Assembly: GCF_024498075.1 (NCBI RefSeq)
Contig: NZ_JANHOF010000004.1
Span: 1-64,000 of the forward strand
DNA length: 64,000 nt
Origin: Paenibacillus mendelii
GTDB lineage: Bacteria; Bacillota; Bacilli; Paenibacillales; Paenibacillaceae
Direction: 5' to 3'
Position numbers and translations under genes: made by a program
Notes under the pieces: model-generated
Seen by the model: only the letters and a program-made list of their open reading frames with translations
What the model was told of the DNA's origin: nothing
Databases searched by the model: none
Shown here: piece after piece, positions 36,036 to 45,641 of the stretch
How positions within the stretch are numbered: the first letter of the stretch is position 1
How the letters are laid out: each line of letters begins with the position of its first letter

Positions 36036-36185
36036 TTAACAAGTTTCTCTATGAATCGTATATTTTTTGAGGCGCGGCGAATATTTTTTGATCTCCAGCC
36101 GCTCGGGCGTTGTACGTTTGTTCTTGGTTGTCGTATAGTTACGATCCCCGCATTTCGTACAAGCCAACTTGATAATAACTCGCAT
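36036..36185 (-). CDS. rpmG: Ribosomal protein L33, hybrid zinc-ligand form
   Basis: A 49-aa protein, [20 protein letters not shown] at its start and [10 protein letters not shown] at its end; GGAGAG lies seven bases before the ATG. The body matches bL33. The first cysteine pair (CTKC) is present, but the second, normally CPRC, is SPRL, so it cannot hold zinc in the usual four-cysteine site. Bacillales carry C+ and C- L33 paralogues, the C- form being made under zinc starvation. This copy looks like a C+ gene drifting to C-, and it lies inside the Zur island. Confidence 0.85.
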   Translation of the reverse strand: MRVIIKLACTKCGDRNYTTTKNKRTTPERLEIKKYSPRLKKYTIHRETC

Positions 36186-36230
36186 CGTTCATCTCTCCTT
36201 TCCATGTCAGATATTTGGAACTAGCGGATA

Positions 36231-36402
36231 CTAATAAACTGTCTCCTCTCGGTCTAACATTTTCACGTCGATTTTGACAGGGGCGAGCTCGTTTATAACA
36301 ACCGACAGCAACTTGCCACACTCTTTCAGAATCAAGTGCGTGGTTGAAAAGTGTCGTTTTCCTGAACAGAAACCTAGTAAGAAGATAAATCGGGATTGGC
36401 AT
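36231..36402 (-). pseudogene. Second CobW-type GTPase fragment
   Basis: It reads MPIPIYLLTRFLFRKTTLFN, a damaged Walker A (LTGFLGSGKTTL expected), then after a frameshift VVINELAPVKIDVKMLD. It ends at 36231, just before the rpmG promoter. Only the first ~55 residues remain, with the P-loop glycines already mutated. Confidence 0.6.
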
Positions 36403-36476
36403 CGATATAACACGATCCTGATCTATTCCGTAAAAAGCACGCACGGGCAATCCTCGAATGGGAATGTTTTCGCAGT

Positions 36477-36976
36477 TTATTCATATAAAGCGTTACTTGC
36501 GATTGCCCCTTCCTCCAGCTCCATCATGACTCTGGCACAACTCTCCATCAAGAGGCAAAACGAGCGATTATGTCCGATATAAAAAGAAGACAGGTCAAAA
36601 CGATTCCGGCCAGGCTCGAACGTGACCAGAAGGCGGTGTTTCATCCTCTTCATGGCAAGCTTGACGAACACTTCCGCACGTAAGATGCGGGGAACGTAAT
36701 ATAGGCGTACAGCGAATGCTCCTCCGGCTCATCTAGCAGGCTTACACCCGCGCACGAGAATTCCGTTTCGATTTCCAATCGTATGAATAGTGTAAGCGCG
36801 GGAAGCAGCTCCGCATCTATATCGAACCCTCTGAAGCTAGCGGTCAGTTTGGACCGCATTCTCGGCTTCGGGGCAACGATCCACCGTGAAAGCTCCTCTT
36901 CCCTGCGCCTCCAGTGCTGTTCGCCATGCAGGCTGATTATCATTTCCGATTCATCGCTTTGGCTGATATAGGCCAT
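36477..36976 (-). pseudogene. Hypothetical protein in two frames
   Basis: Frame one (36976-36650) reads ISQSDESEMIISLHGEQHWR, LSRWIVAPKPRMRSKLTASF and PEEHSLYAYITFPASY. The adjacent frame continues as AEVFVKLAMKRMKHRLLV to 36477. The join near 36672 is a single +1 shift, so this was one protein of about 165 aa. No family is recognised. It lies directly upstream of the broken CobW gene on the same strand, so it may have belonged to a Zur operon. Confidence 0.45.
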
Positions 36977-37261
36977 AATGCCGATCTCCCTTCGTCTAGA
37001 ATGCCGGCAGCGGATCCGGCCTTAATGAATAACATGAAATGGAATTCAAAGAAAACGAAATCAATTCGATTACACGGTGAATACATCAACAGTTCATTTA
37101 ACGAACTTGATCTTGCGAAGCCCCGTAAGTAAAAGTAAGGTGGATTCAATAATATCTATACTCCATCATGATTCCATATCACCTGAGTCCCCGATAATAA
37201 AATGACCTACAAACACACCTTTCACTCTTTCATGATGCATATAAATGACAAACACACTTCC

Positions 37262-37289
37262 TTGGACTCTCCAAACTGGAGAGTTTTTT
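37262..37289 (+). terminator. Rho-independent terminator
   Basis: ACTCTCCaaactGGAGAGT followed by TTTTTTG. No complete gene lies directly upstream on this strand. Confidence 0.65.
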
Positions 37290-37447
37290 GTCTATAAAGA
37301 TACATAGTTTCTGCTCATTCCAAGCCAATAAAAACAATTTTCCTTGCAGTGGTTACCCAAAAAATAAAGAGTGAACATCGTGACATTGACCTATGCACCA
37401 AAAGCCTACTCCGCATATGCTGATTTCAAACCTATTTCGAGGGAGAG

Positions 37448-37624
37448 ATGTTTTTGGATCCGCGATTGGCACAACTTCTTCAATTGACTAGCCTGTATGG
37501 AACATTGGCAATGTTTTACGAGCATACCGACCCAGAAAAACATATTTATTTCTACAAGAAACATTTTATGTATGAAAAGCAATTGGTTCATCTTTATTGG
37601 CAGTTACATGGGACTATGGATTGA
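37448..37624 (+). CDS. Small hypothetical protein, 58 aa
   Basis: ATG preceded by GAGGGAGAG. It encodes 58 residues rich in aromatic and histidine residues (LAMFYEHTDPEKHIYFYKK, QLVHLYWQLH). There is no signal or membrane segment. The codon pattern and ribosome-binding site favour a real small protein, but I recognise no family. It stands alone between a terminator and the PadR gene. Confidence 0.5.
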   Translation: MFLDPRLAQLLQLTSLYGTLAMFYEHTDPEKHIYFYKKHFMYEKQLVHLYWQLHGTMD

Positions 37625-38051
37625 TTTTGGAATCGGCGGACTATTTTAACGGAAACCAATTAAGGCTCGGACGGAAGTTCGCTGGATTAATCCGTCAGAG
37701 TTGTCGGGCGCCTTAAAGAAGTCGGCAGCGAACGAATCCTAATTGACTGCTCGCCAATTCGGCGCTTCCCTCTTTCTCTTTGGCGGCTTTATCCGCCAGC
37801 TGCGCTTTCTCGAGCTCCTGCTGCCCGGCCGTTTCGATCGCCTTCAACGGATAGTTTCTTTTTCAACAGTTCATTCCTCTTCTACCTCTTGGTCGATTTC
37901 TCCAGACATTCTATCACGTCCCAGCGTCTTTCAGGCCTTATCATTCCCTTAATTATTCCAATAGGAACGTTAAGAAATGGTAATTTATTACAATAAGACA
38001 CCTTGCATTACAATGTACTTGCCTTGTTATACAGGGTACTCAACTGATGTA

Positions 38052-38402
38052 ATGGAGTTGATCCGCTTGTTTGACATAGAAAAATTGAAAGGCTACATCG
38101 ATCCGATCCTGCTTAGCTTGCTTGATCAAGGCCCGAGTTACGGTTATGAAATGGAAAGGAGAGCCCGTGAGCGAACGACAGGAAGCTTTGAGCTGAAGGA
38201 AGCGACGCTCTATTTATCCTTAAAGCGGCTGGAGCAGAAGAAATGGGTCGAATCGTGGAGCAGCGAGGAATCCGGCGGCGGCAAGCGCAAGTACTATGAA
38301 TTAACAGCGCTCGGCCGCCAGGAATTAGCCGACAAGAAACGAGAATGGATGGAAGTCCGAAACGTATTGGACGCTTTTCTGAAGGAGGATGGAAGTGAAT
38401 GA
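38052..38402 (+). CDS. PadR-family transcriptional regulator
   Basis: 116 aa from the ATG at 38052. Winged helix typical of the short PadR group: DPILLSLLDQGPSYGYEMER, FELKEATLYLSLKRLEQKKW, GKRKYYELTALGRQEL. PadR proteins usually repress a neighbouring membrane-protein or transporter operon. Here the following gene, which starts 21 bp after the stop, is a broken permease-prefix protein. Upstream, GTACTTG...CAGGGTAC may be part of the operator. Confidence 0.85.
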   Translation: MELIRLFDIEKLKGYIDPILLSLLDQGPSYGYEMERRARERTTGSFELKEATLYLSLKRLEQKKWVESWSSEESGGGKRKYYELTALGRQELADKKREWMEVRNVLDAFLKEDGSE

Positions 38403-38423
38403 CAAAACATGCGAGCAGCCATT

Positions 38424-38642
38424 ATGCAAAAGACCGAATTGATCCGTTATGTGGACGGCATCTGCAATAAAATGAAGGGCAAACCGGGGGATATCAATGA
38501 TTTTCGTGAGGAAATGCTCGATCATTTACGTACAAGTGTGAAGGAATTGCAGGCCGCAGGCTACTCGGAGGAGTCTGCCATCCGGGAAGAGCTGGACGAT
38601 TCGGAGAGCTCTCATATGTCGAGTAAGAGCTGGCCCGATTAA
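38424..38642 (+). pseudogene. Permease-prefix-domain protein, truncated
   Basis: MQKTELIRYVDGICNKMKGK followed by FREEMLDHLRTSVKELQAAG is the N-terminal cytoplasmic domain that precedes the membrane helices in PadR-linked permease-prefix proteins. The frame ends at 38642 after about 72 residues, without any membrane segment; the normal size is 250-350 aa. Confidence 0.65.
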
Positions 38643-38659
38643 ACAGCCCGCCCAATATA

Positions 38660-38693
38660 GCTGTCCCTGTCATCATAGGATGATAGGGACAGC
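38660..38693. terminator. Hairpin between convergent genes
   Basis: GCTGTCCCTGTCATC pairs with GATGATAGGGACAGC (one mismatch). It is placed to serve the PadR operon and the large minus-strand gene alike; the T-tract is weak (CCTTCGTTCTT). Confidence 0.6.
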
Positions 38694-38786
38694 CCTTCGT
38701 TCTTCCAATCATTCCATAGAAAAATCCTTAACCCAGCCGTTCCGTAATCCGTCGGCGATTACACCTGCGGATTGAAGAAGGTCCGC

Positions 38787-41700
38787 CTACCTGATATTGA
38801 CCATAATATAGTTCACTTTACCCGCGAATTTCACCGTAATGATAACGTTGCCTGTTTTCACAGCCGTAATCGTGCTTCCTTGAACCGTGGCCAGCTTCGG
38901 CACGTTCGACGTCCAGCCCGCATATGCGGTTACGTTCTGTCTGGTGCCGTCCATAAACACCGCCTGCAGTTGAAGCGTAGCCGAAGCCTTCGGCATCAGC
39001 TGAACGTTGTAGGCGGACGGAATGACAGACTTCAGGTCGCTATTATCCACTACGGTCAGAAATTTCGTTTGCTTGCCGCCGTAGGAAACCGTCACGACCG
39101 ACATCCCTTCCACGCTTCCGGTCCGGAGAGATTGCCCCGTTACACCTACGACATTGACGTTGCTGCTCTGGTACACCGTTCCTGCATCGCCGCTGATTTC
39201 CTTCTCCTTGCCATCCTCATAGACGGCATAGACCTTCATCGCGACCGGTTGATTCGGCTTCAGAACGGCATATTTCTGTTCCGTCCTTAGACTTGCAACT
39301 TGTTTCGTAGCCGCCTTGGTGGAAGTGTATCCGATATAATCCAGCTGAATCTCCGGACTCCATGTCATATTATTGCCTACTGCCCGGAAGGAGATTTCGA
39401 TTCGGGTCACCTGACTGTTGTGCTCCCAATCGGCAACGCTTACGCTGATCCGGTTCCACATGTCCGCCGACATCGGCGCGGTTGAAGTGATGCTCTCCGT
39501 GCCGCTGTAGAAAGTAACCTTCGTCTCGTAGGTCGCGTTAGGCACTCCGCCATACGAGTTGATGTGATAGAAGAATTGGTCGGCCACGCTCAGATCGATC
39601 GGCGATTCCGGCGCTACCTCGAACGTTCTCCAGGTTGTAGCGTCTATAGGGGCGGATCTGGCACTCAGCGCATATTTGCCCAGCTTCGGCTTCGTTGGCC
39701 CGTTCAGGAACGATTCGACAACAGTCGGCGTGACTAAATTGGTCTTCGCCGTCCACCCTTGCGTAGTTCCTTCGAAGTCGAAGAGCAGCTTCTCTGTTCG
39801 ATTTATGAACTGCCGAACAGTCGTCTGGTTCTGCCGATTATCTACATTAGAGAATGAGGCTAGCCCTCCCTGCCAACCTGATGAACTAGTCAATTGAACA
39901 GATGATGCATATTCGCTCAAATAAATGGGATACCAGGCGCTTCCCTTACTGTAGTAGCCGGTGAACCGATCGCCCTTCTGCACCAATTTCAAGGAAACCG
40001 GCAGATCGGTATAGCTGCCCCGAACGGCTGTCTCGATATTTCCTTCGGCATCGCGTGTACGAAGTTCCATCCGACCCTCTGGACTTATTGAGAGATATAC
40101 AAGTGATGCTCCCGCTCCCGTTCCAGCTCGGAACATCAAGCCGGTTCGACCTTCCAGCCCCTCGGCACCCGAAGGAATAGCGAATGAAGTGAATTCTGCT
40201 GACAATTCATTGTAGTCCCCATCCACCGCCTGATGGATGAAAGCATAAGAATCATCCAGTTCTCCAACACCAGCTCCGCTTGAGGAAAGAACCAGCTGTT
40301 CCGAATCCGGGATGACGGTTGCTTGAACATCGCCAAAGGTTGTCAAGCCCCACGGGTCCGGCAGCTTACGGACCGTAAACACGATCTCCTTCTGCTCGGT
40401 TCTGCCCTCTTTACCTTCCGCCTTCACTTTAATTGTTACTGAACCTTCAGACAAAGCGGTCAAGACCCCGTTCTCATCGACAGTCACGATTTTCTTATCG
40501 CTGCTTGTGAATGTCGCATCCTCCAGCGGTAACAGCGTTAGATTGTCCTGCCACATACCGGCTCGCAAGGTTGTATGCTGACCGATGATCATATCGGTGC
40601 TGTCGACTTGGACATCCAGACGGCTCCCCGAATCATGCTGATACACTTCAAGCTCAGCGATTTGAAACGCATAAGCTTTATTGGGATCCGGCCGCATCTT
40701 ATTCGTCTCGACCTTCACATACCGTGCCGATACAGGCGTCTCCAGCTTCAATTCGAGGGGCTTACCTGTTGTAGGCTGAGCGATATCCGTAAGTGCAAGA
40801 ACTGGCGTCCAGCTCTCCCCATCTGTTGAAACCTTAACTTCAAGGGATTCCGGAAAGCCTACGCCAATATTGGTTCCGGAATCATTGCGCGGCCACAGTG
40901 TTACGGTCTCAACCGGGTATTCCCGGCCAAGATCCACTTGAATCCATGCCGGAGTAGCTGGGTGAGGATTAATTGGCACGCTGCTCCACCCCATACTGTC
41001 GCCCTCTCCGGTCCGTTTGCCATCGACCGCATTCGATTTCAGCCAGCCCCAATTCCCGACATCGCTGGAGGCATCGACCGTTTTGCCTAGAGCGAGATTC
41101 GTTGCGGGGTGCTGGCTAGTTGGAGGCTGCGGCAGCAATTCAGGCTTGCGCGGATCTTGATGGCCTGGGAAGCTTCCTTCGAGCACAAACAGTCGCCCTT
41201 CACCAGGTAGAAGATCGATTGTCATATTACCGGATGCCGGATCATAGGTAGTGGCTTCCTCTTCGCCGGTAACCTTGGATACTTCCTGTACGTTCGTGAC
41301 GCGAGGGTCCGCTTGCAGTGTACTGGACAGTGATTCTGTCAGCGATTTATTGACCACCATTACGTAGGATTTTCCCGTATCCTTATGAACCATATACGAA
41401 ATGATCAGTTCATCATTGGCATTAACAGGCCGCAGCAGAAAATCATCCGGAACCCTCTGCGTCTTCGTTGTCGGCATCACAGCTCCGGAATGGTATACCT
41501 GCAGCGCATCCGTATGAATGAGGGTCTTGCCGAGCTGCTTGACTTCAGCGTTCAAGCGCTGGAACGGCTCATACAAATCCGTCTTCTGCCCATCAGGCGT
41601 AATAATCGCATTCGTGAACGCTTCACCTCGCTCGGTAGGCGTCCAATATGTGAACCAAGTCAAATACTTAAAGCCATAAGCCAAATAGGAATAAGCGCTG

Positions 41701-43253
41701 AATGATAGATCCTGAGCACTCGGTCTGCGATGGTGCATCTGCTCTTCTGTGCTTCCCAAGCTGCCAAAGCCGATCGACTGCAAATAGGACGCTGTCTTAA
41801 TATTGTTCTCCAAACCAACCTGGCGAATAATATCCGCCATGTCGTAATACCCGTTATCGAATGAATTCTTCAAGAAGGGATAATTGTCATACGATAAGTA
41901 TTTCAAGTTAGGCACGCCGGCTTCATTGTTTCCCACTGCCTTAACCCATGCCCGTACATAATCGGATTCGTAAAGATCGCCGTAGATGTTCGGGAGCAAG
42001 TTCACATATGGATTCTTGGTTGAATCATTCTTGAGTACTTCCTGATAGATATGAGCTTCGCGATCCAGTTCACCGATACCAGGCTCATCCCGGATGTAAT
42101 AACCTCCGGTAGCCCAGTAATCCTTATAGGTGTCCACGACTTCCTTGATTTGTGCATCCGTCCCCCGTATTCGCGGGTCTGCCACATTCACCTTCAGGCC
42201 GACTTGTTCGGCATAATCCAGCATTGTCATGTTGCGCGTCTCTGTATCCAGACCGGATCCGAGTACGTTCTGAACGACATCAATATGCGCATCCTTCATC
42301 CACTGATACTGCTCTAGGTTGGTGTATTCCCAGGTTGGCGGCCAGAAGATGCCGATTAGTAATTCTTCTTCCTCTGCTTCGCGCAGCTTATGAGGCTTGA
42401 CGGTGACGGCAAATTCCTTCGTCATGGATGCCTCCCCCTGTGTAATCGTTGCTGTGAGCGTAACGGCAGCAGTCTCCTGTCCTGCCGGAGGACGCGTGAC
42501 CTTACCGTTCGAATCAATCACTTCCGTATCCGAGCTGCTCCAACTGATCGTAGAACCCAGCATGCCGACCTTACGCAATGGCAAGCTGGACACGATATTC
42601 TCCGTATTTCCTTCCAACACCAATGAGGCCCAATCGTTGTCGACGATTTCTTCATCGCTGAGTCCGAGGCTTGCTGAGAATACCTCGAATTCCCGGAACT
42701 GCATGACCACTTCCTTGGCAGCTTGAAGCTTTGTTGCCTCCAAGCGAACATAGCGAGCGTCAGCCGTATCGATATCGAAAATCTGTGCCGCCGCATCGAC
42801 AGGAATGGGGTAATCCGTTTTCTCAACGACTGTCGCCCAATTCGATTTATCCGTCGAAATCATAATTTTGAAATCGACTGGAAATCCGCCGCCCATATTG
42901 ATTGTCCCATTATCGTTGCGCGGCCACAGAACCAATTGATCGACTTTATACACAGCACCCAGATCGATCATCACCCAAGCGGGCGTCGGCTCGGGATTCA
43001 ATGGAAAGGTCGAGAATCCATTCTCCACCGAACCCGGCGGCCGCGGACCGGTCTTCGATCCGTCTACCAGATTGACTCTCGCCCATCCTTCATTCGCCAT
43101 CTCATAGCTCGAGGAGGACGTGACTTCCTTCCCTAACGCCAGATTGATCGCTTCCCCGCCCGCGTCGGCTTGAACCAAACCTGCCGGGATCAATGTCAGC
43201 AGCATACTGACAATAAGCAGCCGCACATTGAAAGCCTTGCTTCTCCAGTTCAT
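38787..43253 (-). CDS. Secreted multi-domain carbohydrate-active protein
   Basis: 1488 aa from the ATG at 43253 (GAGGAGAGAG upstream; the longer frame starts at 43280). Signal peptide FNVRLLIVSMLLTLIPAGLV, cleavage near QADA. Then: an F5/8 C (CBM32-like) domain, NLALGKEVTSSSSYEM to FREFEVFSA (about 35-195); an Ig-like domain (200-295); a TIM-barrel-like domain, EELLIGIFWPPTWEYTNLEQ to WFTYWTPTERGEAFTNAII (about 300-590), with YYIRDEPGIGELDREAH holding candidate acidic residues; a second CBM32 domain (NLALGKTVDASSDVGNWGWL, about 710-850); a Big_2-like Ig domain; two more beta-sandwich domains; and terminal Ig-like domains ending MVNIR. It is probably a cell-surface or secreted glycan hydrolase; the GH family is not assignable by eye. 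No partner genes are nearby. Confidence 0.75.
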   Translation of the reverse strand: MNWRSKAFNVRLLIVSMLLTLIPAGLVQADAGGEAINLALGKEVTSSSSYEMANEGWARVNLVDGSKTGPRPPGSVENGFSTFPLNPEPTPAWVMIDLGAVYKVDQLVLWPRNDNGTINMGGGFPVDFKIMISTDKSNWATVVEKTDYPIPVDAAAQIFDIDTADARYVRLEATKLQAAKEVVMQFREFEVFSASLGLSDEEIVDNDWASLVLEGNTENIVSSLPLRKVGMLGSTISWSSSDTEVIDSNGKVTRPPAGQETAAVTLTATITQGEASMTKEFAVTVKPHKLREAEEEELLIGIFWPPTWEYTNLEQYQWMKDAHIDVVQNVLGSGLDTETRNMTMLDYAEQVGLKVNVADPRIRGTDAQIKEVVDTYKDYWATGGYYIRDEPGIGELDREAHIYQEVLKNDSTKNPYVNLLPNIYGDLYESDYVRAWVKAVGNNEAGVPNLKYLSYDNYPFLKNSFDNGYYDMADIIRQVGLENNIKTASYLQSIGFGSLGSTEEQMHHRRPSAQDLSFSAYSYLAYGFKYLTWFTYWTPTERGEAFTNAIITPDGQKTDLYEPFQRLNAEVKQLGKTLIHTDALQVYHSGAVMPTTKTQRVPDDFLLRPVNANDELIISYMVHKDTGKSYVMVVNKSLTESLSSTLQADPRVTNVQEVSKVTGEEEATTYDPASGNMTIDLLPGEGRLFVLEGSFPGHQDPRKPELLPQPPTSQHPATNLALGKTVDASSDVGNWGWLKSNAVDGKRTGEGDSMGWSSVPINPHPATPAWIQVDLGREYPVETVTLWPRNDSGTNIGVGFPESLEVKVSTDGESWTPVLALTDIAQPTTGKPLELKLETPVSARYVKVETNKMRPDPNKAYAFQIAELEVYQHDSGSRLDVQVDSTDMIIGQHTTLRAGMWQDNLTLLPLEDATFTSSDKKIVTVDENGVLTALSEGSVTIKVKAEGKEGRTEQKEIVFTVRKLPDPWGLTTFGDVQATVIPDSEQLVLSSSGAGVGELDDSYAFIHQAVDGDYNELSAEFTSFAIPSGAEGLEGRTGLMFRAGTGAGASLVYLSISPEGRMELRTRDAEGNIETAVRGSYTDLPVSLKLVQKGDRFTGYYSKGSAWYPIYLSEYASSVQLTSSSGWQGGLASFSNVDNRQNQTTVRQFINRTEKLLFDFEGTTQGWTAKTNLVTPTVVESFLNGPTKPKLGKYALSARSAPIDATTWRTFEVAPESPIDLSVADQFFYHINSYGGVPNATYETKVTFYSGTESITSTAPMSADMWNRISVSVADWEHNSQVTRIEISFRAVGNNMTWSPEIQLDYIGYTSTKAATKQVASLRTEQKYAVLKPNQPVAMKVYAVYEDGKEKEISGDAGTVYQSSNVNVVGVTGQSLRTGSVEGMSVVTVSYGGKQTKFLTVVDNSDLKSVIPSAYNVQLMPKASATLQLQAVFMDGTRQNVTAYAGWTSNVPKLATVQGSTITAVKTGNVIITVKFAGKVNYIMVNIR

Positions 43254-43280
43254 CTTCAACTCTCTCCTCACATCATTCAT

Positions 43281-44448
43281 TTAGTCGGTCGATGACGCTC
43301 ACTGCCTTCTTGCGACTGCTTCCATCCTTCAATCCTGTCAAGGTCTGGTGATCTGCTGTCTTAAGAGAACAAGCATGAACTGTCCGCCGTATTCTTGACC
43401 TGCGGTTATAATCCGCCGTTATCACCCCTTCCAATTGGTATCATCGAGGCAGTGCCGAGAAGCTTCCGAAGCTCGCTCGTCGTTATGAACGCGCCGCCAC
43501 CTAGCACGTATTTTTCAAGCTTGTCGCCAACGCTTCACATGAGTCCTTAACGCTTCTTCAGAGGCGTCAGATCGGTTGCTGATGAGCAAATAGCTCCTAT
43601 GTAGGTGGCTGGAGCTTCGTCTTCTGTCGTAGCAGCGTTCGACAGCTCGTCTTCCTTCAGTCGTATGGCAGCTACAGCTGCCACGCGAACATTTGGGCGC
43701 TTCTGTAATGTCAAGTGTTTTTTCTATTCGTGCACTGGCCGGCATCGGCCGGCAGTTTCAAAATAGGAAATTGGAACAGCCGTTCAAAATACGGTACCGA
43801 AAACGAGAATCGGCCGTGGCTCGTGCCTGATCGGCTAGATTACCGTAACCAGCTCTTTCAATTAGTTCGATGTCAGCCGGTTAACCTTAGCGTACAGGAA
43901 AACCAGCTTTTTTACAGTGGTCCTCATTTCATTCACATGGGGCATTTCCGTATCTTCTCTTTAAGGTGCTTGTACCGTCTCCGGCTCACCCCAAGTGAAC
44001 ACTTTGACGCTGACCGACGGCTTCGGATCGCCGTTGAATTTGCAGCTGAACGACAAGGTCTGTCCGCCGTTCCTGACATTTCAAATGTCATATAAATGCC
44101 GTTAAGATAAAAGGTCGGCCGTTTCACCGAAGCGTCAGCTCTTCTTCAGGATCTCCGTAATTGCTCATGGGTTGATTAACATATATCCTCTTTCTGTAGT
44201 AATCCACTATAAATAGTGCTATCTCATTATATATTGCATCTTCTCTTCCCATGACAATCACTCCCTCAGATTATTTGACCAGATTATCAACTTACTTATG
44301 GATCTTTACTTCGTATTACCTTCTGAGTTCCTTTCTGCTTTTACCGATAGAATATAATCTTTGTATTCCTCGGTAACATAGGACTTGTAAATAGCCCAGT
44401 GAACATCTTTATGATCTCTCTTCTCATTGTTTGCCTCCATGTGACTCA
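43281..44448. other. About 1.2 kb of decayed sequence
   Basis: No intact gene. On the minus strand near 44090-43985 a frame reads KFNGDPKPSVSVKVFTWGEP, a beta-sandwich relic probably from another secreted protein. A GCCGGCATCGGCCGGC palindrome lies near 43738-43753. Confidence 0.4.
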
Positions 44449-44886
44449 TTACATTTTCTTCACTATGAACTTATTCCCGCCAACCGATCTTACTAGATAT
44501 AGCTCATCAAAACCTTCGGTATATTTCGGGGTCTGCAGTTTTTTCAAAGTGCTTTTTATTCCTGCCTCACGAACTTTTTCTTTCCCCTGTCGCTCATTGT
44601 TTCTTTCAGTAGATAAATCATAATCTGGCTCAAAAAAATATCCGATAACCTTGAAATTATGCTTTCTGGCAATATCAATATACTTCATTCTGTCATCAAT
44701 TGTTGGATTCGTATTATCGACCACAAAAGGTTGCTTAGACTGAATCGAAGCCGCTAAATAATAATCCTCACGGTTTCTAGTCTTAAGCATGTCAAGATTT
44801 ATTCGCATATGGGTCTTGAAGAATTTCTCTTTGTAGAACGTTGACTTCCCAGATGCCTGAATCCCAATGAAAATAACACATTCCAC
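44449..44886 (-). CDS. P-loop kinase/ATPase (PNK-like)
   Basis: 145 aa from a GTG with GAGGG upstream. Walker A FIGIQASGKSTF at residues 6-17, MRINLDMLKTR, VDNTNPTIDDRMKYIDIARK (the lid-like segment of the polynucleotide-kinase AAA_33 group) and FKVIGYFFEPDYD. Such small kinases phosphorylate nucleotides, RNA ends or unknown substrates. It stands alone and appears complete. Confidence 0.8.
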   Translation of the reverse strand: MECVIFIGIQASGKSTFYKEKFFKTHMRINLDMLKTRNREDYYLAASIQSKQPFVVDNTNPTIDDRMKYIDIARKHNFKVIGYFFEPDYDLSTERNNERQGKEKVREAGIKSTLKKLQTPKYTEGFDELYLVRSVGGNKFIVKKM

Positions 44887-44907
44887 ACCTATTCATCCCT
44901 CTGTTAA

Positions 44908-45279
44908 CTAGACGTATTGATCCATGTAATCCCGATCCTGACTAAAGATCGGCTTGTCGAAATCAACATCCCACTTACTTATGGCTTTAAATGTTAGAAC
45001 TTGCAGAAGAAGCGAGCTATCAGCTAGCTTTGAGAACTTGACGTCCATGAACATTATCCGTGCATCTACAAGACTGATAAAGAAGCGGCCGTTTAGCTGT
45101 CGAATCGGCAGGCGGAGCGCCTGCTCGGTATTTTTATTTCCATTAAAGTTCAAATGATAGCCTGGTGTTTGTTCCTTATTTGCAGCTGCTGATATGTCTT
45201 TCGGCTTAGCCATCCCTGCTACGGATGCTATAGCCAATGATCCAGCTAAAAGCAGCCGGAATATATGTTGACGGTTCAT
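44908..45279 (-). CDS. Secreted hypothetical protein
   Basis: 123 aa from the ATG at 45279, which has GGAGATGGGCG upstream. Signal peptide IFRLLLAGSLAIASVAGM. The mature part, LNFNGNKNTEQALRLPIRQL and NGRFFISLVDARIMF, recalls the copper amine oxidase N-terminal fold (the Met-Arg-Ile-Asn/stalk type) common on Bacillales surface proteins, but the protein ends early. The function is unknown. Confidence 0.6.
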   Translation of the reverse strand: MNRQHIFRLLLAGSLAIASVAGMAKPKDISAAANKEQTPGYHLNFNGNKNTEQALRLPIRQLNGRFFISLVDARIMFMDVKFSKLADSSLLLQVLTFKAISKWDVDFDKPIFSQDRDYMDQYV

Positions 45280-45351
45280 CGCCCATCTCCGCCTTATCAC
45301 ATGTTTTCCAAGCATACTCCATACGCAAAATATTGGGATTTGTTGCACTAT

Positions 45352-45442
45352 TCTGCCGTTAGTTGAACAAAGGCAGCCGCTTGGTTTAGCCGGCTGCCTG
45401 CTTAAATATTAATTTACAACTAATGTTTCCTGATAATTGAAC
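45352..45442 (+). repeat. Dispersed CGTTAGTTGA repeat, copy F
   Basis: CTGCCGTTAGTTGAACAA, stem AGGCAGCCG...CGGCTGCCT, then AATTTACAACTAATGT and CCTGATAATTGAAC. It is the copy with the clearest left end. Confidence 0.75.
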
Positions 45443-45506
45443 AAAGTCATTGACCGTAGTGGTTTTATTTAGATTCGCGTTAGGTGAACTGCACTAGCCA
45501 ACGCTT

Positions 45507-45641
45507 TTAAATTCGGTTTTGATTAGTAAACGATTGTACATATTTGTTTAGATCTTCTCGAAACACTTCAGTATACTGGCCAGAGGTATAGTGGTTCACT
45601 ACATCCCGCCAAAAATGTATTGCTGGTTCATTCGTTTTCAT
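45507..45641 (-). pseudogene. GNAT acetyltransferase, C-terminal fragment
   Basis: 44 codons reading MKTNEPAIHFWRDVVNHYTS then EVFREDLNKYVQSF, the closing strand and helix of a GNAT-fold protein (N-x-PAIHFWRD motif). The acetyl-CoA-binding part is absent. Confidence 0.6.
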
